64,000 nucleotides of DNA, taken from NCBI RefSeq assembly GCF_003315245.1, contig NZ_QNRT01000001.1, positions 1,087,457 through 1,151,456 of the forward strand, in the 5' to 3' direction. This DNA is from Arenicella xantha (GTDB lineage: Bacteria > Pseudomonadota > Gammaproteobacteria > Arenicellales > Arenicellaceae). A program made the position numbers and the translations under genes. Within the stretch, counting starts at the first letter, position 1. Every line of letters begins with the position of its first letter. Positions 16,952 to 26,535 of this stretch are shown one piece after another. Below the pieces are notes generated by a model. It worked only from the letters and a program-made list of their open reading frames with translations. It did not search any database and had not been told where the DNA came from.

Positions 16952-18184
16952 TTACTGACAGCGCTCGATAATCATCGACAAACCCTGACCGACGCCAACG
17001 CACATGGTGCACAAAGCATAGCGGCCGTGTGTTCTTTCAAGTTGCCGCAAAGCGGTATAGACAATGCGTGCACCGGACATACCTAAGGGATGACCGAGTG
17101 CAATACCACCGCCGTTTACATTAACCCGCGGATCGTCATCGGCAATTTCAAGCCCGCGCAATACCGACAAAGCCTGTACTGCGAACGCTTCATTGAGTTC
17201 TATAACATCAATATCCGCCAACGACAGCCCGGCGATATTCAATACTTTGTGAGTCGCAGGCACTGGTCCTATGCCCATAAATTTCGGCTCGACGCCGACG
17301 CTGGCCATGGCCACAATACGACCGCGTGGCGCCAAACCGTATTTTGATATGCCGCTATCGCTGGCTAACAATAGCGCGCAGGCGCCGTCATTAACGCCGG
17401 AGGCATTGCCGGCAGTTACCGAACCGTCAACTCTAAACGGCGTCGACAATTTAGCTAATTTTTCAACGCTGGTATCTGCGCGAATATGCTCATCGTGCTC
17501 AACCTTAAATGGCTCACCACGGCGCTGAACGATCTCGACAGGGACGATTTCATCCGCAAAAAAACCACAGGCTTGCGCTGCACCGGCCTTGTGCTGACTA
17601 GCCGCCGCAAAGGTGTCTTGATCCGCTCGGGAAACGTGGTACTTCTCGGCTAGGTTTTCAGCGGTCTCAGGCATCGATTCAGTACCGTATTGCGCCTGCA
17701 GAGCCTTATTGATAAAACGCCAACCAATCGTGGTATCAAATATCTGCGCGTTACGACTAAATGCCGTGTCGGCTTTGGGCATCACCAATGGCGACCGAGA
17801 CATCGATTCGACGCCTCCCGCCACGATAATTTCGGCCTCGTTTAACTTCAGTGCGCGAGCAGCTTGGCCAACAGCCTCCATGCCCGAACCACACAAACGA
17901 TTTACCGTCACACCGGCAACCGCCACGTCTAAACCAGCCAATAGCGATGCCATGCGCGCCACATTTCGATTGTCTTCGCCGGCCTGATTGGCACAACCTA
18001 GAATTACCTCATCTACTACCGACCAATCAAGATTTGGGTTTCGTGCTTTGAGTTCGCGAATTGGAATAGCCGCAAGGTCATCAGCACGCACACTCGACAG
18101 CGCGCCGCCGTAACGACCGATGGGCGTTCGAATCCCATCACAGATATACGCATTATTGGTAGCAGGTTTGGGCATGACTGACAT
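16952..18184 (-). CDS. 3-oxoacyl-CoA thiolase, PcaF/PaaJ type
   Basis: Thiolase closing a beta-oxidation-type spiral, 410 residues. Catalytic residues are visible: Cys98 in NRLCGSGMEA, the His of GGGIALGHPLGMSG and the second Cys in CTMCVGVGQG. The sequence is very close to the 3-oxoadipyl-CoA thiolase subgroup (YICDGIRTPIGRYGG, CANQAGEDNRNVARM, DTTIGWRFIN), which cleaves 3-oxo dicarboxylyl-CoAs. In this cluster the likely substrate is a C6 or C7 3-oxo dicarboxylyl-CoA such as 3-oxoadipyl- or 3-oxopimelyl-CoA (inference). It starts 3 bases after the thioesterase stop and is the last gene of a three-gene operon with thioesterase and glutaryl-CoA dehydrogenase. Confidence 0.92.
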   Translation of the reverse strand: MSVMPKPATNNAYICDGIRTPIGRYGGALSSVRADDLAAIPIRELKARNPNLDWSVVDEVILGCANQAGEDNRNVARMASLLAGLDVAVAGVTVNRLCGSGMEAVGQAARALKLNEAEIIVAGGVESMSRSPLVMPKADTAFSRNAQIFDTTIGWRFINKALQAQYGTESMPETAENLAEKYHVSRADQDTFAAASQHKAGAAQACGFFADEIVPVEIVQRRGEPFKVEHDEHIRADTSVEKLAKLSTPFRVDGSVTAGNASGVNDGACALLLASDSGISKYGLAPRGRIVAMASVGVEPKFMGIGPVPATHKVLNIAGLSLADIDVIELNEAFAVQALSVLRGLEIADDDPRVNVNGGGIALGHPLGMSGARIVYTALRQLERTHGRYALCTMCVGVGQGLSMIIERCQ

Positions 18185-18187
18185 CGC

Positions 18188-18595
18188 TTATGTTTCTAAC
18201 ATTAATTGCTTCAGCTCAGGTGGAATCTCACTAGCATTAATTCCACCTCCGCCGGTCTTCTCGATATACACCATCGTGAGATTACCTTTAAGGCGTACCT
18301 CATCGTCGCAAACCGCTTCTAACACGATACTGATCGAGCTCCGACCAACCTTCTCGACCGTCAGCGCAAAAGTCAATACATCGCCTAGCCGACTCGGCAG
18401 TTTAAAATCGACATCAATATGAACCACCGGCACACCAGCATTGAGGTCTTCATGTAAACGCTGAAAGTCGTAACCTAATTGCCCTTCACACCACTCTTCA
18501 ATCACTTGATTGAACATTTCGAAGTAACGCGGGTAGAACACCAAGCCGGCAAAATCGACATGGTTAAACCTTACTTTAATATCGGTGTTGAACAT
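18188..18595 (-). CDS. 4HBT-type hotdog acyl-CoA thioesterase
   Basis: Hotdog-fold thioesterase of the 4-hydroxybenzoyl-CoA thioesterase type, 135 residues. The N-terminal signature VRFNHVDFAGLVFYPRYF contains the active-site Asp14, and EEWCEGQLGYDF follows on the long helix. It probably hydrolyses stalled or toxic aryl-CoA esters to free CoA, a common companion of aerobic aryl-CoA pathways. It lies between glutaryl-CoA dehydrogenase (45 bases upstream) and the thiolase (3 bases downstream). An assignment to a specific ester cannot be made from sequence. Confidence 0.88.
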   Translation of the reverse strand: MFNTDIKVRFNHVDFAGLVFYPRYFEMFNQVIEEWCEGQLGYDFQRLHEDLNAGVPVVHIDVDFKLPSRLGDVLTFALTVEKVGRSSISIVLEAVCDDEVRLKGNLTMVYIEKTGGGGINASEIPPELKQLMLET

Positions 18596-18640
18596 TTTAA
18601 TTAGGCTCGCATGTCGGTGTCAGAATCAATCGGCTAAGTG

Positions 18641-19837
18641 CTATTGAAATGCCTGCAGCCCAGTTTGAGCCCGACCAAGAATCAACGCATGGATGTCGTG
18701 TGTGCCCTCATAAGTGTTAACCGCTTCGAGGTTCATTGCGTGGCGAATAATATGATACTCATCAGCCACCCCATTTCCGCCGTGCATATCACGTGCGACG
18801 CGCGCAATATCGAGTGCTTTACCACAGTTGTTGCGCTTCATAAGTGACACCGATTCCGGCCCTGTTGCACCTTGGTCAATAGCGCGACCAACTGCTAATG
18901 CACCGTTTAAACCAAGCGCAATTTCAGTTTGCATGTCTGCCAACTTCTTCTGTATTAATTGGTTCGCAGCGAGCGGTCGACCGAACTGTTTTCGCTCCAT
19001 TGTGTATTGACGTGCAGCGTGCCAGCAAAACTCCGCCGCCCCCATAGAACCCCACGCAATACCGTAGCGCGCTCGGTTAAGACAGCCGAATGGACCGCCT
19101 AATCCAGAGATATTTGGCAGGAGATTTTCTTCTGGAACAAACACTTCATCCATAACGATTTCCCCAGTAATAGATGCTCTTAGAGAGAACTTACCCTCTA
19201 TCTTCGGCGCGCTCAGACCTTCCCAACCTTGTTCCAGAATAAATCCCCGAATCTTCCCATCATCGGTTTTTCCCCACACAACAAACACATCAGCGATCGG
19301 CGAATTTGTGATCCACATTTTCGCGCCGCTCAATTTATAACCGCCGTCCACAGAGCGGGCTCGCGTAATCATCGAGCCTGGATCTGAGCCATGATCTGGC
19401 TCAGTTAAACCAAAACAACCCACATGCTCGCCAGAAGCCAGCTTAGGGAGATATTTATTCCGCTGCTCTTCCGAGCCATACGCATAGATTGGATACATTA
19501 CTAAGCTTGATTGAACACTCATCGCTGAGCGATAACCGGAATCGACACGCTCAACTTCGCGCGCAATCAAACCATAGCTAACGTAATTAAGTCCGGAGCC
19601 GCCATATTGCTCAGGCAATGTGGCACCGAGTAAACCGAGCTCACCGAACTGGGTCATGATCGATCTATCGAAAACCTCATTGCGATTTGCTTCAACGATG
19701 CCAGGCATAAGCTTGTCTTGGCAGAACGCGTGAGCGGTCTCCATAACCATGCGCTCTTCGTCAGACAAATTATTGTTAAAGCACAGAGGGTCTTCCCAAT
19801 TGAAGGTACCTTCTACAGTAGCGATGTTGCCAGTCAC
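18641..19837 (-). CDS. gcdH: Glutaryl-CoA dehydrogenase
   Basis: FAD-dependent decarboxylating dehydrogenase converting glutaryl-CoA to crotonyl-CoA and CO2, 398 residues. The catalytic base sits in the diagnostic [20 protein letters not shown] (Glu near 377). The substrate-carboxylate arginine context [17 protein letters not shown] is conserved, as are [17 protein letters not shown] and [18 protein letters not shown]. It is first in the operon with thioesterase and thiolase and divergent from the SDR/MarR operon. In this setting it would drain glutaryl-CoA formed when a C7 dicarboxylyl-CoA is thiolysed, as in benzoyl-CoA-derived pimelyl-CoA routes. It could equally serve lysine or tryptophan degradation. 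Confidence 0.92.
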   Translation of the reverse strand: MTGNIATVEGTFNWEDPLCFNNNLSDEERMVMETAHAFCQDKLMPGIVEANRNEVFDRSIMTQFGELGLLGATLPEQYGGSGLNYVSYGLIAREVERVDSGYRSAMSVQSSLVMYPIYAYGSEEQRNKYLPKLASGEHVGCFGLTEPDHGSDPGSMITRARSVDGGYKLSGAKMWITNSPIADVFVVWGKTDDGKIRGFILEQGWEGLSAPKIEGKFSLRASITGEIVMDEVFVPEENLLPNISGLGGPFGCLNRARYGIAWGSMGAAEFCWHAARQYTMERKQFGRPLAANQLIQKKLADMQTEIALGLNGALAVGRAIDQGATGPESVSLMKRNNCGKALDIARVARDMHGGNGVADEYHIIRHAMNLEAVNTYEGTHDIHALILGRAQTGLQAFQ

Positions 19838-19947
19838 AGCGATCTCCGAATTACAAATTGATTAGGCACGCGGCCTCAGATGATTAGAATATTCATACAC
19901 AAGATTGTTTATGTCAATAAGTTTCTTACTTAAAACATTTATATTGA

Positions 19948-19971
19948 CAACTAAGTTGGCTAAACCTTAGT
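19948..19971. promoter_or_regulatory. Inverted repeats in divergent gcdH/SDR promoter region
   Basis: CAAC-TAA-GTTG and the overlapping pair ACTAAG/CTTAGT separated by ten bases lie about 30 bases before the SDR start and 110 bases before gcdH. A nearby MarR gene makes this a plausible operator, but the repeats are short. Confidence 0.35.
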
Positions 19972-20002
19972 ATTCCACTGCACACTAAAAATAAAATCGA
20001 CG

Positions 20003-20761
20003 ATGATGAATAATCCATTACAAGGCAAGCACGCAATTATCACTGGTGGTGGTACCGGAATTGGCGCCGCAATAGCGGACACACTGACCGAACTTGGCGC
20101 GCGCGTAACGTTAATGGGGCGGCGCTTAGACGTGTTGAGTGACAAGGCCGACAGCTTGGCTGGAGCCTCCGCAATCGCGGTAGATGTATGTGACGAGGCC
20201 TCAGTAACTAGCGCCTTTGCACAAGCTGGTGACTACGACATTTTAATTAACAATGCCGGTTTAGCGCAGAGCGCGCCAGTCAATAGAACGTCGCTAGCGC
20301 ATTGGGACAAGACCATCAGTGTTAATTTGACGGGAGTTTTTCTCTGCTCAAAACACGCTGTCGATATGTTAAGAAAGAAAGACTATGGACGCATAATTAC
20401 CATTGCCAGCACCGCTGGCTTGACTGGCTACGGCTATGTCAGCGCATACTGTGCGGCCAAACACGGCGCAATTGGCTTTACCAAGGCGCTCGCAAAAGAG
20501 ATGGCCAGAACCGCAACCACCGTGAACGCGGTATGCCCGGGATACACCGAAACCGCCATATTAAGCGACACCATAGCTAACATTGTCAGTAAAACCGGTT
20601 GCACTGAGCAAGCCGCGCGAGATCAGTTATTAGTCGATAACCCGCAGAAAAAATTTATCCAGCCCAATGAAGTCGCGAGCATTACCGCCTCATTATGTTT
20701 GGCGGCAAGCAATTCAATTACTGGGCAAGCCATTGCGGTTGACGGGGGAGAGACGGCTTAG
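20003..20761 (+). CDS. SDR-family NAD(P)-dependent dehydrogenase
   Basis: Short-chain dehydrogenase/reductase of classical length (252 residues). The cofactor motif GGGTGIGAA is near residue 12. NNAG is near 88, the catalytic Ser lies in TIASTAGLTG, and YCAAKHG gives Tyr-x3-Lys. The C-terminus AVDGGETA is typical of FabG-like members. It heads a plus-strand operon with a MarR regulator, a crotonase, an acyl-CoA dehydrogenase and a Rid protein. In aerobic 2-aminobenzoyl-CoA degradation clusters an SDR of this kind is regularly present; a role in reducing the ring ketone made by the monooxygenase/reductase is inference. The exact substrate is not shown by the sequence. Confidence 0.85.
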   Translation: MMNNPLQGKHAIITGGGTGIGAAIADTLTELGARVTLMGRRLDVLSDKADSLAGASAIAVDVCDEASVTSAFAQAGDYDILINNAGLAQSAPVNRTSLAHWDKTISVNLTGVFLCSKHAVDMLRKKDYGRIITIASTAGLTGYGYVSAYCAAKHGAIGFTKALAKEMARTATTVNAVCPGYTETAILSDTIANIVSKTGCTEQAARDQLLVDNPQKKFIQPNEVASITASLCLAASNSITGQAIAVDGGETA

Positions 20762-20837
20762 TGCTAAACAGACTTTTAAATAAGCGGTATCCTAACCGTT
20801 TGATATACCAAAGTTAGATCGACCAGAGGGAAGAATA

Positions 20838-21344
20838 ATGAGTCAAGTAGCCATTCCAAGATCAGCTCGCATAGATTCGAGCAAACTGACAAAGTCGCGT
20901 AGCAAACAAGCGCTCCGCTTATGGCTGCGCCTGTTTTCATGTCAATCGATGATCGAAGACATTATTCGTGTTCGCTTGCGCGACGATCATGGCATTACGC
21001 TTCCTCAATTCGATGTATTAGCCGAGCTTGATAATGCTGACGAACCGTTGACCATGTCGGAATTGTCGCAACACTTAGTAGTATCCAACGGCAATATCAC
21101 TGGCGTTATCGATCGACTGGAACGCGAAAAATTTCTCAAACGCGTACGCTCTGACCAAGACCGCCGAGTTCAGTACATTCAGTTAACCGATAGCGGTCAA
21201 GAGCGTTTCAAAGCGATCGCTGCCGAACATGAAACTTGGGTCGCCGATTTATTTTCAGCACTAGATCGGGACGAAGTTGACCAAATGATCAATACCCTTA
21301 AGAAAACCAAAGAGTCGATTCAGGGCAAATCCAACAAAACTTAA
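20838..21344 (+). CDS. MarR-family transcriptional regulator
   Basis: Winged-helix repressor of 168 residues. The DNA-binding part is visible as [41 protein letters not shown] (landmarks SELSQHL and [11 protein letters not shown]), followed by the wing [20 protein letters not shown]. Such MarR proteins usually sense an aromatic acid or its CoA ester and are commonly found in aryl-CoA catabolic clusters. An AGAGGGAAG ribosome site precedes the start. It sits second in the SDR operon, so it would repress its own synthesis. Candidate targets are the palindromes before the cyclase gene, before the SDR gene and between the monooxygenase and the old-yellow-enzyme gene. Confidence 0.88.
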   Translation: MSQVAIPRSARIDSSKLTKSRSKQALRLWLRLFSCQSMIEDIIRVRLRDDHGITLPQFDVLAELDNADEPLTMSELSQHLVVSNGNITGVIDRLEREKFLKRVRSDQDRRVQYIQLTDSGQERFKAIAAEHETWVADLFSALDRDEVDQMINTLKKTKESIQGKSNKT

Positions 21345-21357
21345 AGACACAACATCC

Positions 21358-22158
21358 ATGAAAGATAAGCCTTCACATTTCAAGCTCGACATCAACGATC
21401 AGGTTGCGACCATCACGATTAATCGTCCTGAGCGCAAAAACCCTTTAACCTTTGAGTCTTACGCTGAACTTCGCGATTACTTTCGCGACTTGGTTTATCG
21501 AGATGACATCAAAGCCGTGGTGTTAACCGGAGCCGGCGGCAACTTCAGCTCAGGTGGTGATGTGCATGAGATCATTGGCCCGCTAACCAGAATGGAAATG
21601 CCCGAACTGTTGGCATTCACCAGAATGACCGGCGACCTAATTAAGGCCATGCGCGCCTGTCCACAACCGATTATTGCCGCGGTCGACGGAATTTGTGTTG
21701 GTGCTGGCGCGATAATGGCAATGGCCAGCGACATTCGGTTGGCAACTCCGTCTGCCAAAACCGCGTTTCTATTCACGCGGGTAGGTTTAGCCGGTTGCGA
21801 CATGGGCGCATGCGCCATATTACCGCGCATTATTGGCCAAGGGCGCGCCTCTGACTTGCTATATACCGGCCGCAATATGAGTGCCGACGAAGGTGAACGA
21901 TGGGGTTATTTCAATCGCATCTGTGATTCTGAATCTTTGCTCGAAGAAGCTACCGCATACGCCAATAGGTTAGTTAGCGGACCCAACTTTGCGCACGGCA
22001 TGACCAAAACAATGCTCCACCAAGAGTGGAATATGAGCATAGACCAAGCGATAGAAGCCGAAGCTCAAGCACAAGCGATCTGCATGAAGACCCAAGATTT
22101 TAAGCGCGCTTATGATGCGTTTGCCAATAAGAAAACGCCCGAATTCAAAGGGGATTAA
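21358..22158 (+). CDS. Crotonase-family protein with Asp in place of hydratase Glu
   Basis: Enoyl-CoA hydratase/isomerase superfamily protein, 266 residues. Oxyanion-hole stretches are [12 protein letters not shown] near 61 and [20 protein letters not shown] near 102. Where hydratases have two catalytic glutamates, this protein reads [19 protein letters not shown], with neither Glu. Instead an Asp sits where MenB and BadI-type ring-closing or ring-opening crotonases and 4-chlorobenzoyl-CoA dehalogenase carry theirs. It lies between MarR and an acyl-CoA dehydrogenase (2-base gap). A hydrolytic ring-cleaving role on the dearomatised 2-oxo-cyclohexane-carboxyl-CoA type intermediate is my inference. 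Confidence 0.83.
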   Translation: MKDKPSHFKLDINDQVATITINRPERKNPLTFESYAELRDYFRDLVYRDDIKAVVLTGAGGNFSSGGDVHEIIGPLTRMEMPELLAFTRMTGDLIKAMRACPQPIIAAVDGICVGAGAIMAMASDIRLATPSAKTAFLFTRVGLAGCDMGACAILPRIIGQGRASDLLYTGRNMSADEGERWGYFNRICDSESLLEEATAYANRLVSGPNFAHGMTKTMLHQEWNMSIDQAIEAEAQAQAICMKTQDFKRAYDAFANKKTPEFKGD

Positions 22159-22160
22159 CT

Positions 22161-23336
22161 ATGTCTGACAAGTCTTTTTTAGATTGGCCGTTCTTCGATG
22201 CTAAACATAAAACACTCGCGCTAGATCTTGAAAAATGGTGTGACGCCAATCTTGATGATGAACATCCACACGACATTGATCAAGCCTGTCGAGACCTAGT
22301 TGAAAAATTGGCCGCCGGCGGTTGGCTGACCTATGCCGCACCAGTAGCCAACCAATACGGTGAAGTCAAACTAGACGTAAGATCACTCTGTATTATCCGC
22401 GAAACTCTCGCGCGCTATTCAGGGTTGGCAGATTTTTCTTTCGCCATGCAAGGCTTGGGTAGCGGGTCAATCTCGCTCTTCGGCACACCGGCAATAAAAG
22501 ACCACTACCTACCACGTGTTCGCAACGGGCAAAATATTGCCGCATTTGCATTGTCCGAACTCGAAGCCGGTTCTGACGTCGCGGCAATGCAGACCAGCGC
22601 AGTACTCGACGGCGATGAATACATTATCAATGGTAGCAAAACCTGGATATCTAACGGCGGTATTGCTGACCATTATGTAGTGTTCGCGCGCACCGGAGAA
22701 ATGCCTGGATCCAAAGGACTAAGTGCATTTGTAGTTGACGCCGACACTGCCGGGCTGAGCATTGAAGAACGCATCGAAGTCATTGCTCCGCACCCTCTAG
22801 CAACGCTTAAGTTCACCGATATGCGCGTGCCCAAGCAAAACCTATTGGGCAACCCTGGTGAAGGCTTTAGGGTTGCCATGGCCACCTTAGATATTTTTCG
22901 CTCTACGGTCGGTGCGGCATCGATGGGCTTTGCACGCAGAGCGCTCGACGAGAGTTTACACCGAGCCAATACCCGAGAACTATTCGGCGCACCGTTGTTT
23001 GACCTGCAAGCAACGCAGACCAAAATTGCCGATATGGCGGTGGATATCGATGCCAGCGCGCTGTTAATTTATCGCGCAGCGTGGACCAAAGACTGCGTTA
23101 AAGATCGTGTGACTCGCGAAGCGGCAATGGCCAAACTTTACGCCACAGAATCAGCACAGAAATCCATCGACCAAGCGGTTCAGTTATTTGGCGGCATGGG
23201 CGTGAAGAAAGGCTGCATCGTTGAAAGCCTGTATCGTGAAGTACGAGCACTAAGGATTTATGAAGGCGCCTCGGAAGTCCAAAAAACCATTATCGCCAAT
23301 CAAACCAATCAGCTTTTTAAAGCGCAAAGCATTTAG
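22161..23336 (+). CDS. Acyl-CoA dehydrogenase
   Basis: FAD-dependent acyl-CoA dehydrogenase of standard length (391 residues). FAD and substrate motifs are [15 protein letters not shown] near 132 and [26 protein letters not shown] near 156. The catalytic Glu lies in [17 protein letters not shown] near the C-terminus. It belongs to the MarR-linked operon and probably introduces a double bond into an alicyclic or ring-opened acyl-CoA after 2-aminobenzoyl-CoA dearomatisation. Two nucleotides separate it from the crotonase stop. It is not a glutaryl-CoA dehydrogenase, since it lacks the THDIHAL signature found in the other dehydrogenase of this cluster. Confidence 0.9.
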   Translation: MSDKSFLDWPFFDAKHKTLALDLEKWCDANLDDEHPHDIDQACRDLVEKLAAGGWLTYAAPVANQYGEVKLDVRSLCIIRETLARYSGLADFSFAMQGLGSGSISLFGTPAIKDHYLPRVRNGQNIAAFALSELEAGSDVAAMQTSAVLDGDEYIINGSKTWISNGGIADHYVVFARTGEMPGSKGLSAFVVDADTAGLSIEERIEVIAPHPLATLKFTDMRVPKQNLLGNPGEGFRVAMATLDIFRSTVGAASMGFARRALDESLHRANTRELFGAPLFDLQATQTKIADMAVDIDASALLIYRAAWTKDCVKDRVTREAAMAKLYATESAQKSIDQAVQLFGGMGVKKGCIVESLYREVRALRIYEGASEVQKTIIANQTNQLFKAQSI

Positions 23337-23357
23337 ATCTGCAATAGTTAAATAGTT

Positions 23358-23750
23358 ATGAGAAAGATTTTACAACCAGAAGGATGGCGACAACCGAAAG
23401 GCTACTCTAATGGCATATTGGCGCAAGGGCCGATGGTGTTCACCGGTGGAATAATTGGCTGGGACGAGCAAGAAATCATCCAATCCGACCACCTCGCTGA
23501 CCAAGTTCGTCAAGCACTGCTAAACACTGTTGCGGTTTTAAATGAAGCCAATGCCAAACCCGAGCACATCGTCAGAATGACTTGGTATGTAACCGACAAA
23601 CAAGCCTATTTGGAACAAGGCAAGGAAATCGGCCAGCATTATCGTGAAATCTTAGGTAAGAATTTTCCAGCCATGGCGCTAGTACAAGTGTTAGCGCTAG
23701 TTGAAGACAAGGCAAAAGTCGAGATTGAAACGACCGCTGTCATTAGTTAG
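23358..23750 (+). CDS. Rid-family protein without the catalytic Arg
   Basis: YjgF/YER057c/UK114 (Rid) family protein, 130 residues, normal for the family. GYSNGILAQGPMVFTGGIIGWDE and IVRMTWYVTD are family landmarks. At the position where RidA imine deaminases have the substrate-binding arginine (P-A-R-x-x-V-E-V) this protein reads PAMALVQVLAL, so it falls in a Rid subgroup that lacks the canonical residue. It is the last gene of the MarR-linked operon. Since 2-amino-5-oxocyclohexene-carboxyl-CoA is an enamine, help with hydrolysing the amino group is a natural idea, but the missing Arg argues for a different mechanism or only a binding role. Confidence 0.85.
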   Translation: MRKILQPEGWRQPKGYSNGILAQGPMVFTGGIIGWDEQEIIQSDHLADQVRQALLNTVAVLNEANAKPEHIVRMTWYVTDKQAYLEQGKEIGQHYREILGKNFPAMALVQVLALVEDKAKVEIETTAVIS

Positions 23751-23942
23751 TCAAAAGCGTTTTACTAGCCCCCTCAATAAACCCTTAATGCGCCGGCTGC
23801 CAACGGCGTATTAAGCGGGTCAACACCGTCATCCCGAGCTCCTTTATAGCGACGCGCAACATTAATGGCTCGCCGCTCAAGCCCGTAACTTAATTCTATT
23901 CGCTGTTAGCTAAATAGCCAGCCTTGCACGCGCGAGCCGGAC

Positions 23943-23976
23943 AAAAAAAAGCGAGTATCATCCACGCGATACTCGC
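23943..23976 (-). terminator. Intrinsic terminator after the aminobenzoyl-CoA monooxygenase gene
   Basis: GCGAGTATC and GATACTCGC form a perfect nine-pair stem with an eight-base loop. On the minus strand the stem is followed by eight T residues, so it ends the monooxygenase transcript 45 bases past its stop. On the plus strand only a weak A/T stretch follows. Confidence 0.85.
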
Positions 23977-24020
23977 CTAAAAAATAAGTGCAGGAGGATA
24001 TAGCGCACTTAGAACTACCT

Positions 24021-26396
24021 TTAACTCAATTCTTTTCGCCCCAGCGCCAGTGCCAAAGCATCATTCGGCGACGGTGGTTTAGCATTAATGCGCAACTCTC
24101 GCATTTCATCGCTCTCACGCTTAGCCAATAACCCAGCTTGAAACTTACCCGAGGTGTATTGCTCAGGCCAATGCTGCTCACTGTGGCCGTAGCGCGCCGC
24201 TTCTTGCAGCACCATATTTGGATTGGTTAGCAATGGTCGGGCAAACGCCACAAAGTCAGTACGGCCTGCGGCTACCAAGGTGTTGGCTTGATCAATACTT
24301 GAGATATTGCCCGCCACAATGGTGGGAATACCAACCTCATTGCGCACTTGATCGGCAAACGGCACCTGAAACATACGACCGTAAACTGGCTTTTCGGCCT
24401 TAGTCACCTGCCCTGTCGAGACATTGATTACGTCGGCGCCATTGGCTTTAACTAAACGTGCGACTTCGAGCATATCGTCCTCGCTTAACCCATTCTCAAT
24501 CCAATCGGATGCCGAAATACGCACCGAGATTGGTTTATGTGCCGGCCATACTTCGCGCGCGACTCTCAAGCATTCCAGCGGGAACTTCATGCGGGCATGG
24601 ATGTCGCCACCATACTCATCGCTGCGAATATTTGTTACAGGACTAATAAAACTCGAGAGCAAATAGCCATGAGCCATGTGAACTTCGATCATGTCGAACC
24701 CAGCGGCATCAGCATGGCCTACTGAAACCCGATAGTCTTCGAGCACTTGATCCATATCCGCGCGGCTTGCTTCACGTGGCACCACTGAATTTTCTAAATA
24801 CGCAATTGGGCTTGCCGAAATAATGTCCCAGCCGCCCTCTTCCAGCGGTTGATCCATGCCATGTTTTGGCAAACGCGTTGCACCTTTACGTCCAGCATGA
24901 CCTAACTGTGCACAAATTTTTCCTTCGCCGTACTGATGAGTAAAATCGACAATACGCTGCCAATCCTGCGCTTGCTTAGCGGTATACAAACCGGCACAAC
25001 CAGGCGTGATTCGTGCCAGTTCAGAGATACAAATCATCTCAGTCAGGATCAAGCCAACACCGCCAATCGCGCGACCACCGTAATGAACCAAATGCCAATC
25101 GCTAATATCGCCGTCGTGCGCACAGTATTGGCACATCGGGCTCAAGGTGACGCGATTAGGAACGACCATTTCGCCAATCTTATACGGCTGTAAAGCTGGT
25201 GGAGCTGGCCTATCATCGGTTTTCGCTATTGCTAAACCAGTCACCTTGGCATTGTGCTTGGCAAACCAGTCGGTAATGCCATCAATGTATTTTTGGTCGC
25301 GCAAAGCAAGATTGTCATAGGTAATCTTTTTCGAGCGCGTGATCATGCTGAACTCAGTTTGTTCCGGATCGAATTGATTCAAATAACGATCAGCATGCTC
25401 AAACCACTGCAAGCTAACATCGGCCGTGTGTTGCAATATCTCGGTAACTTCGCGACGCGCTGCATCATACGCTGGCAATGTAGCCTCAACTGTTTGGTGC
25501 TGTTTAAACGCCTCAAACAATGCAATGCTGTCTTCCATTGCCATTTTGGTACCAGAACCGATAGAAAAGTGCGCGGTGTGTGCGCAATCACCAATGATAA
25601 TGACGTTGTCATGGTGCCATTTGGCATTCTTAACCACCGGAAAAGTTCTCCAAACCGAGCGATTAGTTAACAATGAATGTCCATCTAAATCTGGCTCGAA
25701 GATCTTTTCCATATAGGCTTTAGAGTCTTCTTCAGACATTTGATCTAGCCCGGCACTTTTCCAAGTTTGGTCAGTTGTCTCGACCAACCAAGTCGCTTTA
25801 CCTTGTTCAAATTGATAAGCATGAACCCAAAACCAGCCATGCTCAGTTTGTCTAAAGATAAACGTGAATGCATCAAGCGGCTTTGACGTTCCTAACCAGC
25901 AAAAACGGTTCGGTCGCATATCAATAGTCGTGCCCAACTGCTCTTTAAATTTCTCTCGCAGCAGGCTAGTAATGCCGTCGGCCGCGACCACTAGATCAGC
26001 ATCGAGTAGCTCGTCAACTTCGGTTATGTCAGTTTCAAAATGTAGGTTCACACCCAGTTCGTCGCATCGCTCGTGAAAGATATTCAACAGCTTGAGGCGC
26101 GACATACCAGCGAAACCGTGTCCACCTGAGACAATATTCTTGTCACCGTCTGGTGTTTCAATAACCGTACGAATTTGGTCCCAATAGGCAAACGAATCGA
26201 CAATTGCCTGAAATGATTTTGCATCATACTCGAGGAAACCGCCCATGGTGTCGTCCGAAAAAACCACACCAAAGCCCCACGTTGCATCACGCGGGCCACG
26301 CTCATACAAATGAATGTCGTGCGAAGGATCATGCTTTTTCATTAATAAAGCAAAGTACAGGCCACCAGGCCCTCCGCCCAAAATATTTATTCTCAC
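24021..26396 (-). CDS. 2-Aminobenzoyl-CoA monooxygenase/reductase (fused flavoprotein)
   Basis: Two flavoenzymes in one chain of 791 residues. Residues 1-390 are an FAD aromatic hydroxylase (GGGPGGLYFALLMKKH at 7, GFGVVFSDD at 42, GDCAHTAHFSIGSGTKMAMEDS near 270). Residues 400-780 are an old-yellow-enzyme reductase (LSPMCQYCAHDGDISDWHLVHYG as landmarks PMCQY and HLVHYG; QLGHAGRKG; EVHMAHGYLLSSF). This is the layout of the 2-aminobenzoyl-CoA monooxygenase/reductase of Azoarcus evansii and of proteins named salicylyl-CoA 5-hydroxylase/oxidoreductase. It hydroxylates C5 of the CoA-bound aromatic ring and reduces it to a non-aromatic amino-oxo-cyclohexene ester. It is a single-gene unit divergent from the second old-yellow-enzyme gene, with a palindrome between them. 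Confidence 0.92.
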   Translation of the reverse strand: MRINILGGGPGGLYFALLMKKHDPSHDIHLYERGPRDATWGFGVVFSDDTMGGFLEYDAKSFQAIVDSFAYWDQIRTVIETPDGDKNIVSGGHGFAGMSRLKLLNIFHERCDELGVNLHFETDITEVDELLDADLVVAADGITSLLREKFKEQLGTTIDMRPNRFCWLGTSKPLDAFTFIFRQTEHGWFWVHAYQFEQGKATWLVETTDQTWKSAGLDQMSEEDSKAYMEKIFEPDLDGHSLLTNRSVWRTFPVVKNAKWHHDNVIIIGDCAHTAHFSIGSGTKMAMEDSIALFEAFKQHQTVEATLPAYDAARREVTEILQHTADVSLQWFEHADRYLNQFDPEQTEFSMITRSKKITYDNLALRDQKYIDGITDWFAKHNAKVTGLAIAKTDDRPAPPALQPYKIGEMVVPNRVTLSPMCQYCAHDGDISDWHLVHYGGRAIGGVGLILTEMICISELARITPGCAGLYTAKQAQDWQRIVDFTHQYGEGKICAQLGHAGRKGATRLPKHGMDQPLEEGGWDIISASPIAYLENSVVPREASRADMDQVLEDYRVSVGHADAAGFDMIEVHMAHGYLLSSFISPVTNIRSDEYGGDIHARMKFPLECLRVAREVWPAHKPISVRISASDWIENGLSEDDMLEVARLVKANGADVINVSTGQVTKAEKPVYGRMFQVPFADQVRNEVGIPTIVAGNISSIDQANTLVAAGRTDFVAFARPLLTNPNMVLQEAARYGHSEQHWPEQYTSGKFQAGLLAKRESDEMRELRINAKPPSPNDALALALGRKELS

Positions 26397-26466
26397 GTTG
26401 TGTTTCTCCGATGAATATAATCGCTAACAAATTATATTTTATGCTTGAACCTTTTAAATGTAAACA

Positions 26467-26488
26467 ATATTTTGTATGATCAAAATAT
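26467..26488. promoter_or_regulatory. Perfect inverted repeat operator in divergent promoter
   Basis: ATATTTTG and CAAAATAT flank the six bases TATGAT. The site lies 71 bases before the monooxygenase/reductase start and 48 bases before the opposing old-yellow-enzyme gene. The position over the promoters and the perfect symmetry fit binding of a dimeric regulator, likely the cluster's MarR protein. Confidence 0.55.
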
Positions 26489-26535
26489 GCGGTACAAGTA
26501 GTCACTCCGCGTCGGCAAAAACAACCAACCTATAG

